The notes under the pieces were generated by a model. It searched no databases, was not told the DNA's origin, and saw only the letters and a list, made by a program, of their open reading frames with translations. Position numbers and translations under genes: made by a program. From an uncultured Bacteroidales bacterium (GTDB taxonomy: Bacteria; Bacteroidota; Bacteroidia; Bacteroidales; Paludibacteraceae): a stretch of DNA of 64,000 nucleotides. Below are positions 1-8,811 of the stretch, in pieces. The stretch lies in the NCBI GenBank assembly GCA_903911085.1, contig CAIWCC010000039.1:39849-103848 (forward strand), read 5' to 3'. How positions within the stretch are numbered: the first letter of the stretch is position 1; every line of letters starts with the position of its first letter.

Positions 1-546
1 CATAATTGTGTGAACACTCACAAATCGTTTTGATGCAATTTCTTTTGTTGTTTTTCCCATAGCCAATTCTTTTAAAATCTCAATTTCTGTCGTTGTAAGC
101 AATTGTTTTATTGGACTACTTTGAAGACTTCTTGAATTGTCAAGTAAAATGTTACTAACTTGATTGCAAATAAATCGATTTCCTATCATTGCTTCATTTA
201 ATGCACTTTCAACTTCAAGTAATGTGCTATTTTTTAATAAAACGCTGAAACAGTGTGTGTTGAAAAGCAGGTTTTGTAAGAATTGGTAACTAATCTCATT
301 TGAAAAAATAATCCAATCTGTTTTGTTAAACCTAGACTGTAAAATAATCAAATCATTTACACTCTCAAAATCAAATATGGTGTAGTCCAAAATTACTAAT
401 GATTCAGGAAACTCAACAATTCTTTTGATTAAATCATTTTTATTTGTTATTATAAATAAGTTGCAATTATCATATTTATGTTCTAAAATGTATTTCCAAC
501 CGGATTGACTAATATATTGATTATCTGCAAGAATAATACTTCTCAT
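1..546 (-). CDS. LuxR/NarL-family response regulator, cut at window edge
   Basis: The reading frame is open from an ATG at 546 through position 1, so 182 N-terminal residues are visible and the C-terminus is missing. Residues 1-115 look like a receiver domain, with candidate acidic residue D8, phospho-acceptor D54 in VILDYTI and K105. Residues from about 150 (TTTEIEILKELAMGKTTKEI) are the start of a LuxR-type helix-turn-helix. It would be a DNA-binding regulator answering a sensor kinase that is not in the window. It lies downstream of the gld operon but behind a terminator hairpin, so it is probably a separate unit. Its target genes cannot be told from the sequence. Confidence 0.8.
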   Translation of the reverse strand, partial: MRSIILADNQYISQSGWKYILEHKYDNCNLFIITNKNDLIKRIVEFPESLVILDYTIFDFESVNDLIILQSRFNKTDWIIFSNEISYQFLQNLLFNTHCFSVLLKNSTLLEVESALNEAMIGNRFICNQVSNILLDNSRSLQSSPIKQLLTTTEIEILKELAMGKTTKEIASKRFVSVHTIM

Positions 547-641
547 ACCTTTTATATTCTAAATATTTATTGATTCAAAAAAAATGATCATTTGATTCGT
601 AAGCAATGTCGGTATAACACAGTAATCAATAACTTCAAAAA

Positions 642-664
642 AAAGACGACTAAGTGTCGTCTTT
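642..664 (-). terminator. Terminator of the gld/por operon
   Basis: A perfect 9-bp stem (AAAGACGAC, loop of 5, GTCGTCTTT) is followed on the minus strand by a run of T. It lies just after the gldN stop codon. Confidence 0.8.
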
Positions 665-685
665 ATATGTTAGATGTAAATGTGA

Positions 686-1621
686 TTAATACTCCCAAAG
701 ATCTTGCTCGGCATTCATAATCTCAGTCTCAATACGTTTTTGTTCTTTGCGAATTAGTGTCTGAAATTTTTCAGGTGTAGTTGATAATTCTTGATTTTCA
801 AGTAACATTTTATTGAACATATTACTATCGCCAACTAAATAACTTGAATAAAGTTTCTGCGAAAAGAAATCATCGTAAGTTAAACGTTGAGTTTCATTTC
901 CATTCGGAATGACATATTGTTTTGACAAAAATTGACGAAATTCATCGAATGCAAACCAGCAAATTACAGATTCCTGAAAGTATTTAAAAGATAACTTTGA
1001 ATTTGTATTATCTGGATGTAGAGCATATAAAGGTGCTATAGTCATAATTTTTGAATACATTCTAGAAGTATGTTTATCAAAAAATACAATCTCTTGAATC
1101 AAAAATTTCATTTGATTCTTCACGTATTTCATATAATAGTCATTCCCTACTTTAAGTTTTTTTGTAACAGGGTCAACTATAATTAGGTTATTATTAGCAT
1201 CATTATCATAAGCAAAGTATTTCGACAATTCTTCACCTTTTAGAACCATACTATCATTAAGTAATGGTTTCAGTTCGCGCGCATTACGTTTATATGCTAT
1301 TAAGGGATTCTTTTTTGCACATACAGCGTCTAACATAACACGAAAAAGGCTACGATATTGATCGTTGGCACGCATCGGGAAATAAAGTTGGTAATTCTGT
1401 TTCTCACGCATGTCAATAACCCTATAAACCACTCGAGACCAAACTATATCATCCGCTCTATGATTAACAGTAGCTATAGTATCCGCCAACATGTCTAATT
1501 CTGTCGTTTGTATCCTTACTGTACCTTTGCTATTAAAGAAAGGTAAGTTTGCTTGAGCATTGAGTATCATTGGTACAGTAGTCAAAGCAATTACTAAAGA
1601 AATAATCCAGAGTTTTTTCAT
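686..1621 (-). CDS. gldN: Type IX secretion system protein GldN/PorN
   Basis: Last gene of the porP-gldK-gldL-gldM-gldN operon. The 311-residue product has a signal peptide (about residues 1-22, ending near AQA) and the conserved GldN core, including the DIVWSRVVYRVIDMREKQN and YFPM segments. In the T9SS, PorN/GldN is a periplasmic partner that forms ring structures with the lipoprotein PorK/GldK and contacts the PorL-PorM motor. The start is the ATG at 1621, 40 bp after the gldM stop. A terminator follows directly. The family assignment is firm because of sequence and operon order; its exact role here is taken from the family. Confidence 0.93.
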   Translation of the reverse strand: MKKLWIISLVIALTTVPMILNAQANLPFFNSKGTVRIQTTELDMLADTIATVNHRADDIVWSRVVYRVIDMREKQNYQLYFPMRANDQYRSLFRVMLDAVCAKKNPLIAYKRNARELKPLLNDSMVLKGEELSKYFAYDNDANNNLIIVDPVTKKLKVGNDYYMKYVKNQMKFLIQEIVFFDKHTSRMYSKIMTIAPLYALHPDNTNSKLSFKYFQESVICWFAFDEFRQFLSKQYVIPNGNETQRLTYDDFFSQKLYSSYLVGDSNMFNKMLLENQELSTTPEKFQTLIRKEQKRIETEIMNAEQDLWEY

Positions 1622-1661
1622 TTTGTTTTTAATTATTAGTTCAACTATTTCCTTTATATAT

Positions 1662-3191
1662 TTAAATTTCTATTACAATAGGTCCAAGACTTCTCTCTTT
1701 ACCATCAGGTCCTACAGCTTTTATGTTTTTCAATTGTAGTAAATCACCACCCTCTAATTTGTCAATGTCTGACAACATTTTTCCATTAAAACGAGATCCA
1801 CTAGTTCTAATACTACCAAATGTAGTTACCATTGTAAATGATGTTACAGTGAAATTTGCTTTTATTAATTCGTCAGCTCCATAGCTTGCGATAATTGCAA
1901 CTCCATCCTTAAGGGATCTTTTATTCAAATTCCCATCTTGAATTAATCTTGCAAGACCACTGGCATCATTATATTGAAGCCATGATTTTGGATCTGGGAT
2001 GTATTTTACTCTATATGCACCACCACCCATAGGTAAATCTTTACCATCAATTTTCGCAAAAACCGCAATATTTATTTGATTATCTTGATTTGCACGAATA
2101 ATATATTTACCATTAGCAGTTTTTGTTGCAGTTCCACCTGTAACTTTTACAGTGATATTTTCCGATGGTTGGCCAGGAACAGAAATTGAAAACTTATTAT
2201 CAATACCTCTATATACAACATTCAAATCTTCATTTGAGACTGTCGCAGATGGTTCTCCAACCATATATTCACTTTTGAATGGATAGTTTCTAATCATACC
2301 ATCATTACCCACGAGCTTTATCTGTCCAGAATAATTCTTTAATCCTGTTGCAGTACAACCTACTTCATAAAGTCCTTTTGGGACTGAAGAACCACCAACA
2401 AAATATTCAGGTGTTTTGGTTGAATCAACAGCCGATAGAATTATTTGTGCACTATATCTACCTCCGCGAATAACATAACTTGACTTCGGAACAACAAAGG
2501 CTGTAATTTTATTAACCCTGAAATCCATTGCATCAGTTTGACTTTTCAAATACTGAACTATTTCTGCCTCAGACGAACGAATATCACTTTGATATTTTGT
2601 AAGTATTGTTATAACTGCTGCAACGGGCATCATTTGGAATACTCCATCAACCCATGGTTTACCATCTCTTGATTTTGTATCAAAAATAGCTTGATACATT
2701 TTTTGTTTTGAAGGGTTATTCACAGATAAATTCACCAAAAAATCTCGATAATTTTCGATATTTTTCTTTAATTTTTTACCATTACCCCCCAGAATTGCAT
2801 ATTCACCAGCTTTATCAAGATTATCTCTTGCACTAATTTTTCTTGCTTTTGGATCTGCTTTTTCGGCATCCGCTAATTTGACAATACTGACTTTGAAATT
2901 TTCAATATAATTATATAAACTATCTGATTTTCCTTTTACAGTTTTTGCCCGTTCCAACCATTCACGTACTTTATCTGGATTTTTATCAAATAAACTTTGA
3001 AAATCAGAATATAAACCATTGTTTCTTAGTTCAGAAGATTCGATAGTGGTATGTAGGCTATTATCAACCATTGTAAATCCATCCAAAATTTGAACTGATA
3101 CATTTAAAGCTAGCATTGCAGTTAGCACCAAATACATCATCCCTATCATTTTTTGTCTGGGCGTTTCCGGACAATTTTTTGCTCCACTCAT
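1662..3191 (-). CDS. gldM: Type IX secretion motor protein GldM/PorM
   Basis: A 509-residue inner-membrane protein with one N-terminal transmembrane helix (MIGMMYLVLTAMLALNVSV, residues 15-33) and a long periplasmic region of alpha and beta domains. The N-terminus (CPETPRQKMIGMMYLVL) is the hallmark of GldM. GldM with GldL forms the proton-driven rotary motor that energises T9SS and, in gliding species, motility. The gene is 46 bp from gldL and 40 bp from gldN in one minus-strand operon. Length is normal for the family. Confidence 0.95.
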   Translation of the reverse strand: MSGAKNCPETPRQKMIGMMYLVLTAMLALNVSVQILDGFTMVDNSLHTTIESSELRNNGLYSDFQSLFDKNPDKVREWLERAKTVKGKSDSLYNYIENFKVSIVKLADAEKADPKARKISARDNLDKAGEYAILGGNGKKLKKNIENYRDFLVNLSVNNPSKQKMYQAIFDTKSRDGKPWVDGVFQMMPVAAVITILTKYQSDIRSSEAEIVQYLKSQTDAMDFRVNKITAFVVPKSSYVIRGGRYSAQIILSAVDSTKTPEYFVGGSSVPKGLYEVGCTATGLKNYSGQIKLVGNDGMIRNYPFKSEYMVGEPSATVSNEDLNVVYRGIDNKFSISVPGQPSENITVKVTGGTATKTANGKYIIRANQDNQINIAVFAKIDGKDLPMGGGAYRVKYIPDPKSWLQYNDASGLARLIQDGNLNKRSLKDGVAIIASYGADELIKANFTVTSFTMVTTFGSIRTSGSRFNGKMLSDIDKLEGGDLLQLKNIKAVGPDGKERSLGPIVIEI

Positions 3192-3237
3192 TGAATTGAC
3201 AATTTATAATTTGTAAACAATTAAATTTTAAAAATAA

Positions 3238-4128
3238 TTAATTCAATGCGTTTAGCATATTTCCATATACTTGATTCAAATCGGCAATTTGCTTAGACAA
3301 TTTAACTGTGCCAATTTTATAATTTTCTGTTTCTACAGAAGCTATATTTGTCGCAGCTTTCATTTTCTGAACTTCACCTGCTATTAATCCAAGCTCATCT
3401 GTTACAATTCGTACTTTTTCGGTTTGTTGGGTAATACTTTCGGATTGTGATTGAATATTTTTTAATTGAATTTCATAAATTGAATTAATTGATGAAAGAT
3501 TCTTATTAATATCTTCTACTTTACCCGCATATAACTTTGTATTTTTTTCAACTGCTTCCATGCCACTCGAAATACCTTGATAAGATGTGGTTAACAATCC
3601 AGTAGCAGAATTAAGTGAATCTTGATTCTTAATAAATTTACCTGTTGCTTCAGTTGCTTCATTTATATTTACTACAAACTTTTCAGTGGAACCTACTACA
3701 TTCGATAAGCTTGAAAACTGTTGTGCAGTTGCAGTTAGATTTTTAATGCCTTCTGAAAGCTTTTTGACATCGTCATCATTTATTGTTTCGGTGTAATTAA
3801 GCCCAACTGCACGTGAATCTTTCGTGTTAACTTGAGCATTAATTCCAATATTATTGTTGTTTGCATTGTTTTTTCCATTTCCATCAAAATCATATACATT
3901 TTCCCATAGATATTCTTTATGAGGTTTGTCTAAAACACCTAATGCAAATAAAATTGCTTCAACTGTCATACCTACGCCCAACATTTCTCCAGCAAACGGT
4001 AAATGAAGAATTTTGAACATTGCACCAATAATTACAACCGAAGCGCCTAAACTGTAGGCCGCTCCAACAAAACGTTTTGTTTTTGGTGAATTCCACCAGA
4101 TATCAAATTTTGATTCATTTTCAGACAT
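3238..4128 (-). CDS. gldL: Type IX secretion motor protein GldL/PorL
   Basis: A 296-residue inner-membrane motor subunit. Two hydrophobic helices lie near residues 20-42 and 48-66; the second (EMLGVGMTVEAILFALGVL) carries the membrane glutamates expected in the proton pathway. The rest is a cytoplasmic, helix-rich, coiled-coil-like tail after an Asn-rich linker near residues 85-97. GldL pairs with GldM. It sits between gldK and gldM with short gaps, as in known por/gld operons. Gliding itself cannot be inferred, because non-gliding Bacteroidales carry the same secretion core. Confidence 0.95.
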   Translation of the reverse strand: MSENESKFDIWWNSPKTKRFVGAAYSLGASVVIIGAMFKILHLPFAGEMLGVGMTVEAILFALGVLDKPHKEYLWENVYDFDGNGKNNANNNNIGINAQVNTKDSRAVGLNYTETINDDDVKKLSEGIKNLTATAQQFSSLSNVVGSTEKFVVNINEATEATGKFIKNQDSLNSATGLLTTSYQGISSGMEAVEKNTKLYAGKVEDINKNLSSINSIYEIQLKNIQSQSESITQQTEKVRIVTDELGLIAGEVQKMKAATNIASVETENYKIGTVKLSKQIADLNQVYGNMLNALN

Positions 4129-4161
4129 ATTCTATCTAATTAAGATTATAAACAAAGATAT

Positions 4162-5562
4162 TTAAAAGTTTTTAGAATTATAAGTACCATTATATGAACG
4201 TACGCAACGGAAACCAATATATGGTCTACTTTCGTTTTGGTATTCAAAAGATTTTGCTCCACATTGTAAATAGTAAGCAATGTCTTTCCAAGATCCGCCT
4301 TTTACGACCTTTCTTTTTAACATGTATGAGTCGTTATATTTGGCATTATATTGAAAATTTGGATTCATATCAGATACAACAGTACTTGCAGAAACATTAT
4401 AAGCAGTCGAAGTCCATTCTGCTACATTACCAGCCATATCAAATAAACAAAAATCATTAGGTTCAAAAGAAGCGACTCTCATTGTTGTAGCTCCTGTATC
4501 ATCTGTATAATTACCATGCATAGGTTTGAAGTTTGCAAGGTAACAACCATCATTAGTTATTACATAGTTTCCACCCCAAGGATATAAAGCCATTTTTTTT
4601 CCACCACGCGCTGCATATTCCCATTCAGCTTCTGATGGTAAACGATAGTCTTGACCACCTAAATTGTGAGAGTTGTTAAAGAAAGAGGTTCTCCATTGAC
4701 AAAATGCCTGCGCCTGCTCCCATGAAACTCCTACTACAGGGTAATGAGAGTATCCCGGATGAGAAAAATACATTCTCATTTTTGGGTCGTTAAATGAATA
4801 TTGAAAATCACGCAGCCACATAATTGTATCTGGGTAAACGTTGACAATTCTTGTTGAAATAAGATCTTTTCGTGTAATTAACCTTCTGATAATTGTAGAA
4901 TCTCGTATGACTCCGTTTTCGTCTACCCATGAAGTGTCAACTCGTGATTTTGCTCCTTTTGGAAATCCACCAGTATTTACATTATATTTATTCCCTGGCA
5001 AAGCAGCTTGATCATAATTAATCCATTTATATTGATATCTCATTCTAAGTGGATTTATTTGTTTTGAAGTTCCTAAATTTTCACTTTCGTTAAAATATAA
5101 ATTATTCAAAATTTTTACTGCTTCAATATCTTTAGGTTTTCTTGAATTCCATGGAATTTTAGCTTTCCAATTCAAAAGTGCTAACTCAGGAGATGTGGGA
5201 TTTTGAGCAGTATCATTTTTTATTTTCAATTGGTATGCTTCTTGATTACCCATAACAAGCATTCTCAATGCAATTGAATCACGCACCCAATTCACAAACT
5301 GTTTGTACTCAGTATTTGTGATTTCAGTTTCATCCATCCAAAATGCATCTACCGAAACGTTCATTGGCTTGTCGTTTATTGGTCCAATAGCAGATTGGTC
5401 GTTTGCACCCATCATAAATGTCCCTGGTTTTATAAATACCATTCCATAGGGACTTTCTTCTAAAAAGGTATCTTTCATTCCAATTCCGGTAAGTTCTCCT
5501 GGAACTTTATTGCAAGCTATACTAAGTACTGCTATTACAATAATTGTCAGATTTTTTCTCAT
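4162..5562 (-). CDS. gldK: T9SS outer-membrane ring lipoprotein GldK/PorK
   Basis: The product has a formylglycine-generating-enzyme-like (sulfatase-modifying factor) fold, with PVVGVSWEQAQAFCQWR, YRLPSEAEWEYAARGG and a C-terminal GFRCVR. In the T9SS this fold is structural: PorK/GldK is a lipoprotein forming a periplasmic ring with PorN. I choose the ATG at 5562, not the more upstream codon at 5619, because it gives a short lipoprotein signal peptide (MRKNLTIIVIAVLSIAC) with lipidated Cys at position 17. That makes 466 residues, normal for the family. Sulfatase maturation is unlikely given the operon. Confidence 0.93.
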   Translation of the reverse strand: MRKNLTIIVIAVLSIACNKVPGELTGIGMKDTFLEESPYGMVFIKPGTFMMGANDQSAIGPINDKPMNVSVDAFWMDETEITNTEYKQFVNWVRDSIALRMLVMGNQEAYQLKIKNDTAQNPTSPELALLNWKAKIPWNSRKPKDIEAVKILNNLYFNESENLGTSKQINPLRMRYQYKWINYDQAALPGNKYNVNTGGFPKGAKSRVDTSWVDENGVIRDSTIIRRLITRKDLISTRIVNVYPDTIMWLRDFQYSFNDPKMRMYFSHPGYSHYPVVGVSWEQAQAFCQWRTSFFNNSHNLGGQDYRLPSEAEWEYAARGGKKMALYPWGGNYVITNDGCYLANFKPMHGNYTDDTGATTMRVASFEPNDFCLFDMAGNVAEWTSTAYNVSASTVVSDMNPNFQYNAKYNDSYMLKRKVVKGGSWKDIAYYLQCGAKSFEYQNESRPYIGFRCVRSYNGTYNSKNF

Positions 5563-5633
5563 TCTTTTTCGATTTATTTTTTGAAATAAAAACGCTTTAC
5601 TATTTTTTTTATAATACAAAATTATTACTTGTA

Positions 5634-6584
5634 TTATAGTATTCGTATACTTTTATATTTGCTAGCTTTATTTCCAAATATATATTCAAAACTATAAACT
5701 AACATAACTTCATGTGAACCAGAACTAACTGTTATTATTTTAGAAGTTGGTAAATCATATGAATATCCAATTGACAATCCACCTGATATGTTTATTCCTG
5801 CTAACACAACAATAGCATCTTGTACTCGATATGATAAACCTCCCCAGTATTTATTGTCATATTCTACTCTTGTTGATACATCTAATTGAAATGTAGTAAA
5901 ATCAGTTTTCAATAAAGTGCTTGGTTTTATAACGTACTTTGTATCTGCTGGATATATCCAATTATAACCACCAGTTAAATACATTAGCCCTTTTTGAGAA
6001 TACTCTAATAAATCCCATTCAACTGTCGGACTGTTTAAATGTGAATATGAAATACCAGCATACATTTTTGGTGTTGAATAGTATACACCAACATTCAAAT
6101 CTAAACTCATTCCAGTAACACTTGTTTTCGGAATTTCGGTATCTTCAGTCAGTTTATGATAATCTCCAATTGGTATTGAACGAACACTATCGCCATTAAA
6201 ACCAATACTCAAAAAACCTAAATCGGCTCCAATACTAAGCATCCCAGAATTAATTTTCTTTTTAAATGCATATTGCAAGTGGGCTGTCTGATTAGTAAAT
6301 TGCCCAACTTTATCATTTAAAAAGCTAAAACCAATTCCATTATAGCTATCTCCAATTTTTAAAGGAGTATTTACACTAAAAATAGTAGTTTGTCCTGCAT
6401 TAGGTATCCCTACCCATTGAATACGATGTTGTCCAGTAATCTGTATTAATCCTCCTTCGCCAACTGCTGCTGGATTAAATGAAGAATTATGAAACATATA
6501 CTGACTTAATTGTATGTCCAATTGTGAAAATACAGTGTTTAAGCTTAAAATGGTCATTATAATGCTTAATACTGTTTTTTTCAT
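5634..6584 (-). CDS. porP: PorP/SprF-family T9SS outer-membrane protein
   Basis: First gene of the T9SS operon. The 316-residue product has a signal peptide ending near VFSQ, the family N-terminal motif QYMFHNSSFNPAAVG, and alternating beta strands typical of an outer-membrane barrel ending in IFGNKASKYKSIRIL. PorP/SprF proteins are T9SS outer-membrane components and some help specific cargo reach the surface. Position directly before gldK is the conserved arrangement. Whether it is the core PorP or a SprF-like partner cannot be settled from sequence, though its place favours PorP. Confidence 0.88.
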   Translation of the reverse strand: MKKTVLSIIMTILSLNTVFSQLDIQLSQYMFHNSSFNPAAVGEGGLIQITGQHRIQWVGIPNAGQTTIFSVNTPLKIGDSYNGIGFSFLNDKVGQFTNQTAHLQYAFKKKINSGMLSIGADLGFLSIGFNGDSVRSIPIGDYHKLTEDTEIPKTSVTGMSLDLNVGVYYSTPKMYAGISYSHLNSPTVEWDLLEYSQKGLMYLTGGYNWIYPADTKYVIKPSTLLKTDFTTFQLDVSTRVEYDNKYWGGLSYRVQDAIVVLAGINISGGLSIGYSYDLPTSKIITVSSGSHEVMLVYSFEYIFGNKASKYKSIRIL

Positions 6585-6654
6585 AGGAAAATTAAATGAT
6601 TTATGACTTTAAATTTGCTTGTAACGAAATATTTTAATTACTGATAATATATAA

Positions 6655-6686
6655 CAAATATACATTAGAAAAATTGTACAAATGTA
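6655..6686 (-). promoter_or_regulatory. Candidate promoter(s) of the T9SS operon
   Basis: Two exact matches to the Bacteroidota -7 element TAnnTTTG occur on the minus strand upstream of porP: TATATTTG (6662-6655) and TACATTTG (6686-6679). Either would give a leader of roughly 60-90 nt. No convincing -33 TTTG is present at standard spacing, so the active one is uncertain. I used this promoter as a negative control for the phosphate-box pattern and it does not carry it. Confidence 0.4.
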
Positions 6687-6763
6687 TAAATATTTTTTTA
6701 TTGTAACTATTAAAATTCGGTAAAAATCAAAAAGTCAACAAAAAGCCACCTGTTTTTATCAAT

Positions 6764-6985
6764 TTAATACTCTTCTTCGTTGAAGAAAAAGTCCTCTTTG
6801 CTTGGGTAGTCAGGCCAAATGTCTTCAATGCATTCATAAATTTCACCCTCATCCTCAATCTCTTGTAGATTTTCAATAACTTCTAACGGTGATCCTGAAC
6901 GCATCGCGTAATCAATTAATTCATCCTTTGTGGCAGGCCAGGGCGCATCTTCAATTTTAGAAGCTAATTCCAAAGTCCAATACAT
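6764..6985 (-). CDS. DUF2795 family small acidic protein
   Basis: A 73-residue acidic protein (MYWTLELASKIEDAPWPATK...) matching the DUF2795-type small proteins common in Bacteroidota, with LASKIEDAPWPATKDELIDYA as its recognisable core and a very acidic end (EDFFFNEEEY). No signal peptide or membrane segment. Function is unknown; I do not assign one. It lies 77 bp downstream of the cobalamin adenosyltransferase on the same strand and could share its transcript. Confidence 0.8.
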   Translation of the reverse strand: MYWTLELASKIEDAPWPATKDELIDYAMRSGSPLEVIENLQEIEDEGEIYECIEDIWPDYPSKEDFFFNEEEY

Positions 6986-7062
6986 AAACAGCTCAATTTT
7001 ATATTTAGTAAATAAGTTTTAATAAGATTTCTTCAATTCTGTGCAAAAATAGGATTTTTTTT

Positions 7063-7617
7063 TTATAAATCAGTCATTTTCCAATGAATTTCTGAATTAT
7101 TTGAAAGAAAATTTAGATATCTTGATAAAACAAAGAAATAGTCTGACAGTCTATTTATGAAAATTACGATATTTGTATCAATAAAATAGTCATTATTCAT
7201 GTTATATAGTCTTCGTTCAGCTCTTCGCGCAACAGTTCTACAAACATGAGAAAGCGCACTTGCTTGTGATCCACCAGGTAATATAAAATCATTTAATTCT
7301 GGTAAAATAGAGTCAAGTCTATCTATCTCTTCTTCAATGCCTAATATTGATTCAGTATTTAAAATTGAAGCTTTTTGAAGTTGACCTTTTGAAGTGTCAG
7401 TAGCTAAATATGAACCAATAGTGAATAATTCATTTTGTATTTTTCGTAAAAAACTTAAATCGTCATTTAATAATTGATGAGTAGTTAGCAACCCAATAAA
7501 TGAATTTAATTCATCAATTGTTCCATAGGCTTCAATTCGAACATCATTTTTATGAACGCGAGTTCCGCCAATCAGTCCAGTAAGTCCCTTATCTCCAGTT
7601 TTTGTGTATAATTTCAT
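7063..7617 (-). CDS. ATP:cob(I)alamin adenosyltransferase, PduO type
   Basis: Transfers the adenosyl group of ATP to cob(I)alamin to make adenosylcobalamin, the cofactor of enzymes such as methylmalonyl-CoA mutase. Signature motifs are KLYTKTGDKGLTGL at the N-terminus, FILPGGSQAS, CRTVARRAERRL and INRLSDYFFVLSRY. I choose the ATG at 7617 because the family usually starts directly at MKLYTKTGDKG; an in-frame ATG three codons earlier (7626) is possible. It lies 68 bp after the methyltransferase gene on the same strand. A B12-dependent propionate pathway would fit a Paludibacter-like fermenter, but no such enzyme is in the window. Confidence 0.92.
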   Translation of the reverse strand: MKLYTKTGDKGLTGLIGGTRVHKNDVRIEAYGTIDELNSFIGLLTTHQLLNDDLSFLRKIQNELFTIGSYLATDTSKGQLQKASILNTESILGIEEEIDRLDSILPELNDFILPGGSQASALSHVCRTVARRAERRLYNMNNDYFIDTNIVIFINRLSDYFFVLSRYLNFLSNNSEIHWKMTDL

Positions 7618-7685
7618 TTTCTGCAAAAATACTGCTTTTGTTTATATAATCATTTGTTTTTATGAGATTTTATAACTTTATTCTT

Positions 7686-8465
7686 TTAAAAGAGCATTTT
7701 GTAATGCTTTTTTACTAAATGTGGATTAAAAAACACTATTCCTAACTCAAATAAATCAATTGTTGAAGTCACTTTTGGATGTTTCTTGATAGTTTGCCAG
7801 GCATTCTCCATATCGGCTGACCAATAAATATCATCAACAACTAGTATGGTGGTACAATGAATTTTGGATTGACACATTTCGAAATATCTTAAAACTGCTT
7901 CCGATTTATGGTTTGCATCAAAAAAAATTAAGTCTAGTGTATCACTTTTCTCTAAAAATTTTGGTAAAGTATCATCAATATTCCCAATCACTAACTCAAT
8001 ATTCTTAAGACCAATTTTCTCGAAATTTTCTTTAGCTATACTTCCTGTTTGCGCACATCCTTCTAATGTTACACAATTAATTTTGCTAGAACTAGAAGAA
8101 AGATATGACGTCGTTATTCCAAGAGATGTTCCTAGTTCGAGTACATCTTTAGATTTAAAATAATGAGCGATTCGAAATAGTAATTGTCCATATTTTGCAG
8201 ATTTAAGTGAACTAGAAGCTATTTCAGTTATTTTTCTTTCTCTATTAGGTTTTGTGCCAAAATCAGTAACTGAAATTATACGTTTATCTTTAATAAGTTT
8301 ATCACGTAGCAATTCAATTGATTCAAAAATATAAAAAGGATGTTTTTCGCATAATACATTTTGGGTAAATTGAAAAAGAAAAGGGGAATGAACACCAAAT
8401 CCATTTGTGTGTCTTGCCAAAAATAGATGCAAAATATATTTTTTTATCAACCTTATTTTCTGCAT
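7686..8465 (-). CDS. Class I SAM-dependent (O-)methyltransferase-like protein
   Basis: A 259-residue protein with a Rossmann-type SAM site: DVLELGTSLGITTSYLS (motif I), VTLEGC (motif II acidic residue) and LDLIFFDANHKSEAVLRYF, whose FFDANHK resembles the D-A-D-K type segment of catechol O-methyltransferase-like enzymes. The N-terminal ~80 residues (HLFLARHTNGFGVHSPFLF) precede the domain and are seen in many Bacteroidota homologues. Substrate unknown. It probably forms a unit with the downstream adenosyltransferase gene, which may be coincidental. Confidence 0.75.
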   Translation of the reverse strand: MQKIRLIKKYILHLFLARHTNGFGVHSPFLFQFTQNVLCEKHPFYIFESIELLRDKLIKDKRIISVTDFGTKPNRERKITEIASSSLKSAKYGQLLFRIAHYFKSKDVLELGTSLGITTSYLSSSSSKINCVTLEGCAQTGSIAKENFEKIGLKNIELVIGNIDDTLPKFLEKSDTLDLIFFDANHKSEAVLRYFEMCQSKIHCTTILVVDDIYWSADMENAWQTIKKHPKVTSTIDLFELGIVFFNPHLVKKHYKMLF

Positions 8466-8811
8466 ATTGTTGCCTTTACTATTGAAATAAATTATTACTT
8501 CAATTTGAATTAAATATTTCTAAATTTTTCTGTATATAAAAACTAAGTATTTTGTTTTATCAAATTTGTTTTTAATATGTTATAGGGTTAAAAACAATGC
8601 GAAAATACTATTTTTTTTTTTAATATACTATTTTTGAAAATAAATACTTCAATAAAGTGCGTTTAATTGATGTTAAGTCTTTTTTGTTCTGAAAAAATTA
8701 ATTTAATTTCATGAATGATGAAAACAAAGAAAGAGACACAAAAGCGTCCCTTTCTTTGTTAAATGTCATGTGTTTTTTAAAAATAGTATTATGTTAACTT
8801 GATTACAATTC
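8466..8811. other. Intergenic region, no gene seen
   Basis: 346 bp, strongly AT-rich. It holds the gnd terminator hairpin near its right end and presumably the methyltransferase promoter. No ORF with coding character is visible on either strand. Confidence 0.6.
8723..8760 (-). terminator. Terminator of gnd
   Basis: A long inverted repeat with arms AACAAAGAAAG and CTTTCTTTGTT (11 bp) extended by GAC/GTC inside, located 52 bp after the gnd stop codon on the minus strand. The T-run is within the stem, which is usual for this class. Confidence 0.65.

Noticed and set aside
4162..5562. Sulfatase-maturating (formylglycine-generating) enzyme
   Set aside because: Although the fold is shared, the lipoprotein signal and position between porP and gldL identify it as GldK/PorK.
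6655..6720. Phosphate box at the T9SS operon promoter
   Set aside because: In the fixed 11-bp register the repeats match TGTAA[TC][AG] at only about 15 of 28 positions, near AT-rich background; it served as a control.
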